From Bacteroidota bacterium (GTDB lineage: Bacteria > Bacteroidota > Bacteroidia > Chitinophagales > Chitinophagaceae), in contig JAEYRC010000256.1 in the NCBI GenBank assembly GCA_023409675.1, forward strand, positions 1-6,125: 6,125 nucleotides of DNA, in the 5' to 3' direction. The notes under the pieces were generated by a model. The model was not told the origin of the DNA, did no database searches, and was given only the letters and a program-made list of their open reading frames with translations. A program made the position numbers and the translations under genes. Position 1 is the stretch's first letter, and each line of letters begins with the position of its first letter. Below, one piece after another: positions 1-5,296 of the stretch.

Positions 1-270
1 GTGGCCATTCAAACCATTGATCGTTGCATACAGCTCTGGGGTATGGTAACAGCCAACCTCGTCAGCCTGTTCAATCCGGAAATCATAGTCTTTGGCGGCG
101 GAGTTTTTGGACCGGCAGTAAAATTCATTCCTGCGATAATTAAGGAAACCGGCAAATGGGCACAACCAAAAAGTGGTAAATATGTTCGGATTATGGCGTC
201 GCGGCTGGGTGCTGAAGCCGGCCTTTATGGAGCGGGCAAACTTGCCCTCAACCTGCTTGGGAAAAAGTAA
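1..270 (+). CDS. ROK-family sugar kinase, C-terminal fragment (cut by window start)
   Basis: This is the last 89 residues of a ROK (repressor/ORF/kinase) family protein, which usually runs to about 300 residues, so roughly the first two thirds lie outside the window. The GTG at base 1 is only the window edge, not the real start. Visible family features are the segment NPEIIVFGGGV (residues 25-35 of the fragment), which matches the conserved C-terminal ROK 'NPE.IV.GGG' strand-turn, and LGAEAGLYGAGKLAL (69-83), the usual closing 'LG..AGL.GAA.LA' helix. ROK kinases use ATP to phosphorylate glucose, fructose, N-acetylglucosamine or N-acetylmannosamine in the cytoplasm. The specificity motifs lie upstream and cannot be seen. 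The following SIS gene, 50 bases downstream on the same strand, and nagA further on favour an N-acetylhexosamine substrate; that is inference. A ROK transcriptional regulator is less likely but cannot be excluded without the N-terminus. Confidence 0.88.
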   Translation: MAIQTIDRCIQLWGMVTANLVSLFNPEIIVFGGGVFGPAVKFIPAIIKETGKWAQPKSGKYVRIMASRLGAEAGLYGAGKLALNLLGKK

Positions 271-320
271 GAATTATTAATAATTTTTGAAATCAACTTT
301 ACTCATCTAATAATAATATC

Positions 321-1082
321 ATGCTGGCAAAACAATGGCTTACACATGCGCGAAATGTAATGAACGAGATTGAAAACACGCAAATGGAAAATATCCGTAA
401 AGCGGCGGAAGTAATGGCTAAAACGATTGAAGCCCAGCGCTGGGTACATACCTTTGGTTGCGGTCATGCTACCATTCCGGTAGAAGAAATGTATCCGCGT
501 ATCGGAGGGTTCGTCGGCTTTCATCCGATGGTGGAACTGCCTCTGACCTTTTTTACCCGCATCACCGGAGAAATGGGCGTGCATCAGTTTGTATTTCTCG
601 AACGTGTTGAAGGATACGGAACCGAGATCATGAAAGGATATAATTTCGATCCACGCGATACCATGTGGATATTCTCACATTCCGGAATCAACAACGTAAA
701 TATCGATGTGGCCCTCGAAGCCAAGAAAAAAGGGATGACAGTGATCGCCTACGGTTCAGCCGCTGCTGCCAAAGGCAAACAGACCCGTCACTCCAGTGGT
801 AAAACTATTTTTGATATTGCCGATATCGTTGTGGATTCCTGTGCCCCGATCGAAGACGCTACGGTAGCGGTTAAGGATCACCAGGATAAACTTGGACCTG
901 TTTCCACGATAGCCTTTATTACCTGTGTATGGCTTACTGTAATTACGGTTGGAGAAATTCTGGCTGAGAAAGGCTTCCGCCTGCATATTCATCCTTCGCA
1001 TAATGTTCCCGGTGATACCACGGCGAAAGAAAGACTGGAAGAAGCGCTGGCCGTTTACAAGCAACGCATTGCCGGGGTCTGA
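321..1082 (+). CDS. SIS-domain phosphosugar-binding protein, COG4821/UPF0309 type
   Basis: Complete 253-residue cytoplasmic protein with a sugar-isomerase (SIS) fold. Family hallmarks in order: HTFGCGHA (residues 43-50), the counterpart of the 'GtGHS' phosphosugar loop; FLERVEGYG (92-100); the SIS nucleotide-fold strand and loop WIFSHSGINN (116-125), corresponding to 'S.SG.N'; TRHSSGK (155-161); LGPVST (191-196); and the closing HPSHNVPGD (224-232). Length agrees with the roughly 240-250 residues usual for this family. SIS proteins bind phosphorylated sugars and act as isomerases, etherases, deaminases or regulators; for this subfamily I know of no firmly assigned reaction. It is distinct from MurQ and GlmS. 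The ATG at 321 is the first good start after the kinase stop, and the 50-base gap suggests co-transcription with it. No Shine-Dalgarno is visible, as is normal in Bacteroidota. A role in hexosamine-phosphate metabolism is inferred from the kinase and nagA nearby. Confidence 0.9.
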   Translation: MLAKQWLTHARNVMNEIENTQMENIRKAAEVMAKTIEAQRWVHTFGCGHATIPVEEMYPRIGGFVGFHPMVELPLTFFTRITGEMGVHQFVFLERVEGYGTEIMKGYNFDPRDTMWIFSHSGINNVNIDVALEAKKKGMTVIAYGSAAAAKGKQTRHSSGKTIFDIADIVVDSCAPIEDATVAVKDHQDKLGPVSTIAFITCVWLTVITVGEILAEKGFRLHIHPSHNVPGDTTAKERLEEALAVYKQRIAGV

Positions 1083-1108
1083 TCGGATCAACAGACCTTA
1101 ATCCTGAA

Positions 1109-1148
1109 AACTATTTGTACCAGCTATGCTGTCGCACAGCCAATAGTT
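1109..1148. repeat. Nested inverted repeat after the SIS gene, possible terminator
   Basis: The outer arms AACTATT (1109-1115) and AATAGTT (1142-1148) are perfectly complementary. Inside them is a second perfect hairpin, GCTGT-CGC-ACAGC (1128-1140). Together they could fold into a stem with an internal loop, 26 bases after the stop codon of the SIS gene. It is not followed by a T-run but by a run of eight G (1153-1160), so it is not a textbook intrinsic terminator. It could be a transcript-end hairpin or the remnant of a repeat element. Confidence 0.4.
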
Positions 1149-1220
1149 GTATGGGGGGGGTTGTTAAATCAATTGAAAAAATTAATTTTAATAGTTCATT
1201 CAATAAAGCTTCATAAGTTT

Positions 1221-1316
1221 CGCCATTGCGAACCGAAAGCTAAACAATCAGAACGGTTAAGTAGCAATCAAATGGTAATTTTCTGGATTGCTTCGGGCAG
1301 AGCCCTAGCAATGACG
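1221..1316. repeat. Diverged dispersed palindromic repeat (MITE-like)
   Basis: The ends are imperfect inverted repeats: the left arm begins CGCCATTGCGA and the right arm ends GCAATGACG, whose complement is CGTCATTGC. Further in, CCGAAAGCTAAACAATC on the left opposes GGATTGCTTCGGGC on the right. From general knowledge this is the pattern of the non-coding 'cattgcgag..gaagcaatc ... gattgcttc..gcaatgacg' palindrome scattered between genes in many Bacteroidota and other bacteria. This copy has mismatches in both arms, so it looks old. Such elements are thought to be non-autonomous; no transposase or clear target-site duplication is visible here. Confidence 0.7.
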
Positions 1317-1416
1317 TGCAAAGTGCACTTGAATTTTGCGGGCTTTATGAAATGACGGGAAGCTAAAGCGAATACTTTAGAAGGAAGCTATTTACGTTTT
1401 CGTTAATAAGACAAGT

Positions 1417-1842
1417 ATGGAAACCAATTTTAAGATTCAATACAGCACAATTGTGCAGGCCTCTCCAGAAAAGGTTTGGGAAGCATTGACCAACCCCTCA
1501 ATCGTGAAACAATATTTTTTTGGTTCGCAGATGGATACGACCTGGAAAGTTGGAGACCCTATTCTCTTTCAGGGTGAATGGGAAGGCCAATCGTATCAGG
1601 ATAAAGGGGAAGTACTCGAATACGACCACAATAAACGACTGGCCTATTCTTACCTGAGCAACTGGAGTAATAAAGAAGATAAGCCCGAAAATTATTTATG
1701 GGTATGCTATGAAGTGCGCCCAAGTGGGTTAGCTACTGAACTTACCATATACCAAAGTAATTACGACGAAGAACGGGCTAATCATTCCCGGGAAAACTGG
1801 GCTGCCGTGATTGATGAGATGAAAAAGATAGTGGAAGCGTGA
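1417..1842 (+). CDS. AHSA1-like / SRPBCC (START-fold) domain protein
   Basis: Complete 141-residue single-domain protein of the SRPBCC superfamily, in the group annotated as 'activator of Hsp90 ATPase homolog 1-like'. The N-terminal strand and helix carry the family signature ASPEKVWEALTNPSIVKQYF (residues 15-34). The following WKVGDPILFQGEW (43-55) fits the usual 'W..G....f.g.w' strand pair, GEVLEYDHNKRLAYSY (64-79) the '.G.V.e.dp.krL.y.w' segment, and NWAAVIDEMKKIVE (127-140) the long closing helix that caps the hydrophobic cavity. No signal peptide or membrane segment, so cytoplasmic. These bacterial proteins probably bind small hydrophobic ligands; despite the name, a chaperone role is unproven and the ligand here cannot be predicted. 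It stands alone between gene-free stretches. TACGTTTT at 1393-1400 is one base off the Bacteroidota -7 box and might be its promoter, but a -33 element is not evident. Confidence 0.9.
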   Translation: METNFKIQYSTIVQASPEKVWEALTNPSIVKQYFFGSQMDTTWKVGDPILFQGEWEGQSYQDKGEVLEYDHNKRLAYSYLSNWSNKEDKPENYLWVCYEVRPSGLATELTIYQSNYDEERANHSRENWAAVIDEMKKIVEA

Positions 1843-1875
1843 ACACACTCTTGCAGGAAGTTGTTTAATGAAAAA

Positions 1876-1910
1876 CCTTTCTCAGGATATTTAATTATTT
1901 CTGAGGCTTT
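1876..1910 (+). terminator. Possible imperfect terminator hairpin after the AHSA1-like gene
   Basis: CTCAG (1881-1885) and CTGAG (1901-1905) form a perfect five-pair stem around an AT-rich 15-base loop. ACCTTT before and GCTTTG after can extend it only with a bulge and a mismatch. It lies about 40 bases beyond the stop codon. The weak stem and lack of a long T-run keep this tentative. Confidence 0.25.
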
Positions 1911-1929
1911 GAATTATGCCATGACAAAA

Positions 1930-1965
1930 CCAGGCAGAATATACCACGCGTACCCGAAAGCCTGG
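1930..1965. repeat. Inverted repeat CCAGGC/GCCTGG upstream of nagA
   Basis: The six-base arms CCAGGC (1930-1935) and GCCTGG (1960-1965) are perfectly complementary, with a 24-base spacer containing the palindrome ACGCGT (1946-1951). It sits about 100 bases before nagA in a 226-base intergenic stretch. It could be a regulator site or part of a transcript-end structure, or chance; only the symmetry is directly visible. Confidence 0.25.
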
Positions 1966-2036
1966 ATCTATGGCAACCTGCATTCACTATGAAAATATTG
2001 CTGATCTAAGCAACACGAATATCTCTCCTTAATCAA

Positions 2037-2064
2037 TTCGCCGTTTTATAATTCAGTAATTTTG
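2037..2064 (+). promoter_or_regulatory. Bacteroidota-type promoter of nagA, probably giving a leaderless mRNA
   Basis: TAATTTTG at 2057-2064 matches the Bacteroidota -7 consensus TAnnTTTG exactly and ends four bases before the nagA ATG. A TTCG at 2037-2040, 16 bases upstream, could be a degenerate -33 TTTG. With the box in the usual position, transcription would begin at or within a base or two of the ATG, leaving no 5' leader and no room for a ribosome binding site. The -7 match is seen directly; the start point is inferred. Confidence 0.55.
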
Positions 2065-2068
2065 AGCC

Positions 2069-3169
2069 ATGAGAATTGCCTATAGCAACGGAACGATCTT
2101 CACTGGACAGGAAATGATGACCGGGAAAGCGCTCTTAACAACAGATCAGCTGATCCAGGGCCTTGTTACGGAAACAGAAATTGCTTCAGACTATACTATT
2201 TACGATCTTAAGGGAGCTTTGCTGGCACCCGGCCTGATCGATCTGCAGATCTACGGTGGAGGCGGATACCTGTTTTCAGCCGATCCATCAGCAGCAGCAT
2301 TGCAGGCAATGACCAATGCGTTGATCAACAGCGGAACAACCGGATTTCTGTTAACCCTTGCCACCAATACCCCCGATATTTTCCGCAAAGCACTACAGGT
2401 GGTGCGCGACAATCCGCATCCCGCTGTGCTGGGCATCCATTTCGAAGGGCCGTATTTAAATCCACTGAAACGGGGAGCCCTTATTGCAGAATTGATACGC
2501 ACCCCGGAATACAATGAAATTAAAGACTTTCTGGAAGAAGGCCGGGGGATTATAAAAATGGTCACCCTGGCGCCCGAACTTACGGATCGCTCAATTATTG
2601 AGCTGTACAAAAGCTATGGCGTGGTGATCTCCGCAGGCCACAGCAATGCCAGCTTCAGGGAAGCCATGGCAGGTTTTGACTCCGGTATTGAAGCAGCCAC
2701 CCATATGTTCAACGCCATGTCTCCGTTTCACCACAGGGATACCGGGTTGCCCGGCGCTATTATGGAACACCAGCAAGTCTATGCGAGTATCATTCCGGAT
2801 GGAGTGCATGTTGATTTTCATGCGCTGACCATTGCAAAGAAAATCATGGGCGAAAAACTCTTCCTGATTACCGATGCTGTTGAAGCCTGCACTACCGGGC
2901 CCTACCAGCATGTAAAGGGTGCCACCAATTTTAGCCTTCCCGATGGAACACTTTCCGGGTCGTCCATTAGTCTGCTGGAAGGGGTGCAGAACTGTGTTCG
3001 GATAGGTATCAGCATAACCGAAGCACTGAAGATGGCCTCCTTATACCCTGCACGGCTCATGAAAGAAACGCATCGTGGTCAATTCACCACAGGGTCGCGG
3101 GCAGATATGATCCTCCTCAATCCGCATACGCTGCAATTGATAAAGACCATCAGCGCATCAGAACCTTAA
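2069..3169 (+). CDS. nagA: N-acetylglucosamine-6-phosphate deacetylase
   Basis: Complete 366-residue amidohydrolase-superfamily enzyme, slightly shorter than E. coli NagA (382). It hydrolyses GlcNAc-6-phosphate to glucosamine-6-phosphate and acetate in the cytoplasm, the step before deamination by NagB. Motifs in order: APGLIDLQIYGGGG (residues 53-66) closing the small beta domain and opening the barrel; HFEGPYL (124-130) with metal ligand E126; SAGHSNA (188-194) with H191; ATHMFNAM (210-217) with H212; PDGVH (243-247) with substrate-contacting H247; ITDAVEA (267-273) with catalytic D269; and SRADMILLN (343-351) in the returning beta domain. In place of the HxH metal pair of two-metal amidohydrolases it has Q60-x-Y62; E. 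coli has Q-x-N, so a single-metal site on E126/H191/H212 is expected. The ATG at 2069 is supported by the adjacent promoter box. ROK kinase and SIS genes upstream fit an amino-sugar locus, but nagA seems to be transcribed separately. Confidence 0.95.
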   Translation: MRIAYSNGTIFTGQEMMTGKALLTTDQLIQGLVTETEIASDYTIYDLKGALLAPGLIDLQIYGGGGYLFSADPSAAALQAMTNALINSGTTGFLLTLATNTPDIFRKALQVVRDNPHPAVLGIHFEGPYLNPLKRGALIAELIRTPEYNEIKDFLEEGRGIIKMVTLAPELTDRSIIELYKSYGVVISAGHSNASFREAMAGFDSGIEAATHMFNAMSPFHHRDTGLPGAIMEHQQVYASIIPDGVHVDFHALTIAKKIMGEKLFLITDAVEACTTGPYQHVKGATNFSLPDGTLSGSSISLLEGVQNCVRIGISITEALKMASLYPARLMKETHRGQFTTGSRADMILLNPHTLQLIKTISASEP

Positions 3170-3244
3170 GCCAGGTACGACCTGTGCTGACGTATCTTAT
3201 TATGGTTTCGAAGGCTGAAGAATCAATATCATTTCGTTTTTATA

Positions 3245-3262
3245 AATAACGTATTTGTTATT
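3245..3262 (+). terminator. Possible AT-rich terminator hairpin downstream of nagA
   Basis: AATAAC (3245-3250) and GTTATT (3257-3262) form a perfect six-pair stem with a six-base loop, followed by CTTTAATTT. It lies about 75 bases beyond the nagA stop. The stem is mostly A-T and would be weak, and in such AT-rich sequence it may be chance. Confidence 0.2.
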
Positions 3263-3434
3263 CTTTAATTTCCGGATTACCTCCCGCTCATAAAATGATT
3301 GCATAAAAATTTTCTGCGTTCTACAGGCATACCATTATATGCCCTTACAGGTTAAAATTGTTGCACTAAAATATACTATTCAATTTTTTACAGAATCATT
3401 CAAAGCATTTTCAGCTAAAAAAACGGCTATAATA

Positions 3435-3454
3435 AAATTGATTTTTATCAATTT
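3435..3454. repeat. Perfect 8-bp inverted repeat with T4 loop
   Basis: The arms AAATTGAT and ATCAATTT are exact reverse complements around a TTTT loop, about 165 bases upstream of the first secreted-protein gene. Only one G-C pair per arm makes it thermally weak, so a DNA-level regulator site or chance are both possible. No known operator is recognised. Confidence 0.25.
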
Positions 3455-3618
3455 CCTGTTTTTACCGAAAGATTTTTTGTGCTGAAAACCCTTGATTTTA
3501 AAGGGGAAGTAAAGGAAAGTACTTATACATTTTAAATAGGCTTAAAATTTAAACAATATTCTATTTCATATACAGTTTTAGGAGAACTAAATAATTCAAA
3601 TCCTTTAAAAACCAAAGT

Positions 3619-5268
3619 ATGAAGTTTACGTATTTCCCCAGCCCTGGGGTGCTGGTGATGATTTGTCTTGTCCTATTCGCAACAGTGGCTCAGGCCCAGT
3701 TGAAAGTTGGTGACAATCCCACCTCCATTCAAAAATCATCTATCCTCGAACTGGAAAGCAGCCGTCAGGGTTTGCTCTTACCCCGACTGGCAGACACGGT
3801 AGCCATTAACGCGCTTAACCCGCCCGATGGGATGATCATCTACCTCAATGCCGACAAAAGCTTGCGCCTGAGGAGTAACAATTCCTGGAAAAAAATTGCG
3901 GACTTGTCCGAAGCCTCTTCGAACTGGTCATTATCTGGTAATGCCGGCACTGATCCATCAAATCAATTTATCGGTACGCTCGATGGGCAGCCACTGGTTA
4001 TCCGCACCGACAATCAGGAACGTTTACGGATAGACGAAAACGGCAATATCGGTATTGGTACAAACGCGCCCAGCGCAACCTTAACTGTTGACGGAACTGT
4101 AAAACTTGAAAACCTGGCAGCCGGCACCAGTGAACTGGATGTACTGGTACTTGCCCCTGATGGTTCCGTGTATAAAAGAACAATGTCTTCAGCATCCTTC
4201 GAAAACGCTATCAAAGCTATCAATGGCATACAGCGCCAGGAGCTGAACATCACGGCGGAAGCCAGCACTACTGAAGATGTGGTTCGTGTGGAAAACCGCG
4301 ATGCCGACAGTACCATTGCAGTATACCTTCCGGTACAGGATGGCGCTTCAGGAGCTGCAAAACCTTATGGTTTTCTGACCTTCGATGACTGGACCAAAGT
4401 GCAGAGTTCGATACAAACCATCACAATTGGTGCCGTAGCATCAACACCAAATGTAAACGGAGCATCCATCACTGCCGACAGCACATCAAGAACAATTATT
4501 CTTCATCCTGCTGATGCAAACAATCCCGGTATCATCACTGCAGGAACACAAACGCTTGGCGGCGATAAAACCTTCGCTGGTAATACGACCATGGATGGTA
4601 CCTTAACCCTGAATAATGTTGCAAACAATTCTTCAGCCGACTCGGTACTTGTTATCAGCAACGGTCTTATTGAGAAAAGACAGGTGAGTGAAGCCGCTTT
4701 CGGAAATGCTATCAGAAGCATCAACGGCAACCGCGATACCGCACAGTTATTCACTTTTGCCGAAGCAGGAACCGATCTCAACATCACCACCGACGGTACA
4801 AATAATGTTTACCTGAATGTTCCGAATGCCAGCACCACTGCCCGCGGGGTGATCACGACATCCGCGCAGGAATTCGCCGGAAGCAAAACTTTCCAGGACA
4901 GCGTAACAGCATCTGCTACCATGCTGGTGGGTGGTACCGGATACGCCAACTCAACCGTTCAGGTAGAAGGGTCTTTATCCATGACCATTAAAACGGTTTC
5001 ATCAAACTATTCCGCTACAGCAGCTGATAATACAATTTTGGCGAATACAACATCGGGCGCAGTAACGATAACCCTCCCAGCTCCTGCGAATATTTCCGGC
5101 CGTATCTATACCATTAAAAAGATTGGTAGCGGCGGAATCGATAATGAACTTACCATCTCTCCTGCTTCCGGAACTATCGATGGCGGCTCATCCTTCGTTA
5201 TCTATAACGACTGGACTTTCATTACGCTTCAGACCGACGGCAGCAACTGGTATATCATTAAGAAATAA
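3619..5268 (+). CDS. Secreted modular tail-fibre-like repeat protein
   Basis: Complete 549-residue exported protein of unknown function. Residues 1-26 are a signal peptide (hydrophobic VLVMICLVLFATV, then AQA|Q as the likely cleavage site). Residues 27-92 form an N-terminal module common in Bacteroidota surface proteins, with the pattern ILELESSRQGLLLPR, then PPDGMIIY and a closing NNSWKKI. Next come WSLSGNAGTDPSNQFIGT (103-120) and ERLRIDENGNIGIGTNAPS (134-152), the phage tail-fibre-like 'NG.VGIGT..P' motif. A duplicated unit follows (about 163-258 and 331-424), with paired G(I/V)IT...KTF motifs at 304-319 and 410-425. The C-terminal domain (about 463-549) ends TLQTDGSNWYIIKK and resembles terminal modules of tail-fibre-like proteins. 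No lipobox, membrane anchor or recognisable T9SS C-terminal domain was seen. A stop at 3592 in frame supports the ATG at 3619. A surface, adhesive or carbohydrate-binding role is inference; 28 bases separate it from its paralog. Confidence 0.85.
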   Translation: MKFTYFPSPGVLVMICLVLFATVAQAQLKVGDNPTSIQKSSILELESSRQGLLLPRLADTVAINALNPPDGMIIYLNADKSLRLRSNNSWKKIADLSEASSNWSLSGNAGTDPSNQFIGTLDGQPLVIRTDNQERLRIDENGNIGIGTNAPSATLTVDGTVKLENLAAGTSELDVLVLAPDGSVYKRTMSSASFENAIKAINGIQRQELNITAEASTTEDVVRVENRDADSTIAVYLPVQDGASGAAKPYGFLTFDDWTKVQSSIQTITIGAVASTPNVNGASITADSTSRTIILHPADANNPGIITAGTQTLGGDKTFAGNTTMDGTLTLNNVANNSSADSVLVISNGLIEKRQVSEAAFGNAIRSINGNRDTAQLFTFAEAGTDLNITTDGTNNVYLNVPNASTTARGVITTSAQEFAGSKTFQDSVTASATMLVGGTGYANSTVQVEGSLSMTIKTVSSNYSATAADNTILANTTSGAVTITLPAPANISGRIYTIKKIGSGGIDNELTISPASGTIDGGSSFVIYNDWTFITLQTDGSNWYIIKK

Positions 5269-5296
5269 TTTCCTGTAGCATTTACGTACAGAACGG

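Larger units (their letters stand above)
1083..1416. other. 334-base gene-free interval with repeats
   Basis: No convincing gene lies between the SIS gene and the AHSA1-like gene. The interval contains a nested inverted repeat followed by G8 (1109-1160), a perfect AT palindrome AAAATTAATTTT (1178-1189), a diverged dispersed palindromic repeat (1221-1316), a perfect palindrome AAGTGCACTT (1321-1330), and a small hairpin CTAAAG/CTTTAG (1363-1380) bracketed by two copies of GGAAGCTA (1358-1365 and 1383-1390). A 64-codon reading frame starting at TTG 1161 crosses the repeat. Its translation carries the pattern (RHCEPKAKQS ... WIASGRALAMT) typical of spurious products of this repeat, so it is not annotated as a gene. 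Confidence 0.75.
3170..3618. other. 449-base AT-rich intergenic region between nagA and the secreted-protein genes
   Basis: No gene is supported on either strand. The stretch is strongly AT-rich and contains several short perfect dyads: CAGGT-ACG-ACCTG (3172-3184) directly after nagA, AATAAC/GTTATT (3245-3262), AAATTGAT-TTTT-ATCAATTT (3435-3454), CCCTT/AAGGG (3489-3505) and ATTTTAA/TTAAAAT (3529-3548). No exact TAnnTTTG box was found; TACATTTT at 3526-3533 is a one-mismatch candidate. AGGAGA near 3580 is too far from the ATG at 3619 to serve as its ribosome site. The region presumably ends the nagA transcript and starts that of the downstream genes. Confidence 0.6.

Noticed and set aside
303..584. 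Minus-strand frame opposite the SIS gene
   Set aside because: It lies largely inside a confidently identified gene on the other strand, and its protein has no recognisable features.
756..1091. Minus-strand 111-codon frame opposite the 3' half of the SIS gene
   Set aside because: Shadow of conserved coding sequence on the + strand; no family resemblance.
1161..1355. A 64-codon + strand frame from TTG 1161
   Set aside because: It has a non-ATG start beside a G-run, and its translation is that of the palindromic repeat (RHCEPKAKQS, WIASGRALAMT), a well-known pattern of spurious products. No domain, and no support for translation.
1393..1400. TACGTTTT as promoter of the AHSA1-like gene
   Set aside because: It differs from TAnnTTTG at the final G and lacks a TTG at the right distance upstream, so it is mentioned but not annotated.
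1921..1992. A 23-codon frame (ATG 1921 to TGA 1992) between the AHSA1-like gene and nagA
   Set aside because: Too short to judge, with no recognisable motif, no ribosome site and no promoter box. Kept as chance.
2251..2911. Two minus-strand frames and one + strand alternative frame within nagA
   Set aside because: All overlap conserved catalytic motifs of NagA in another frame and show no motifs of their own.
3578..3588. AGGAGA as a Shine-Dalgarno site for the first secreted protein
   Set aside because: It is over 30 bases from the ATG at 3619, with an in-frame stop at 3592 and no start codon at a usable distance.
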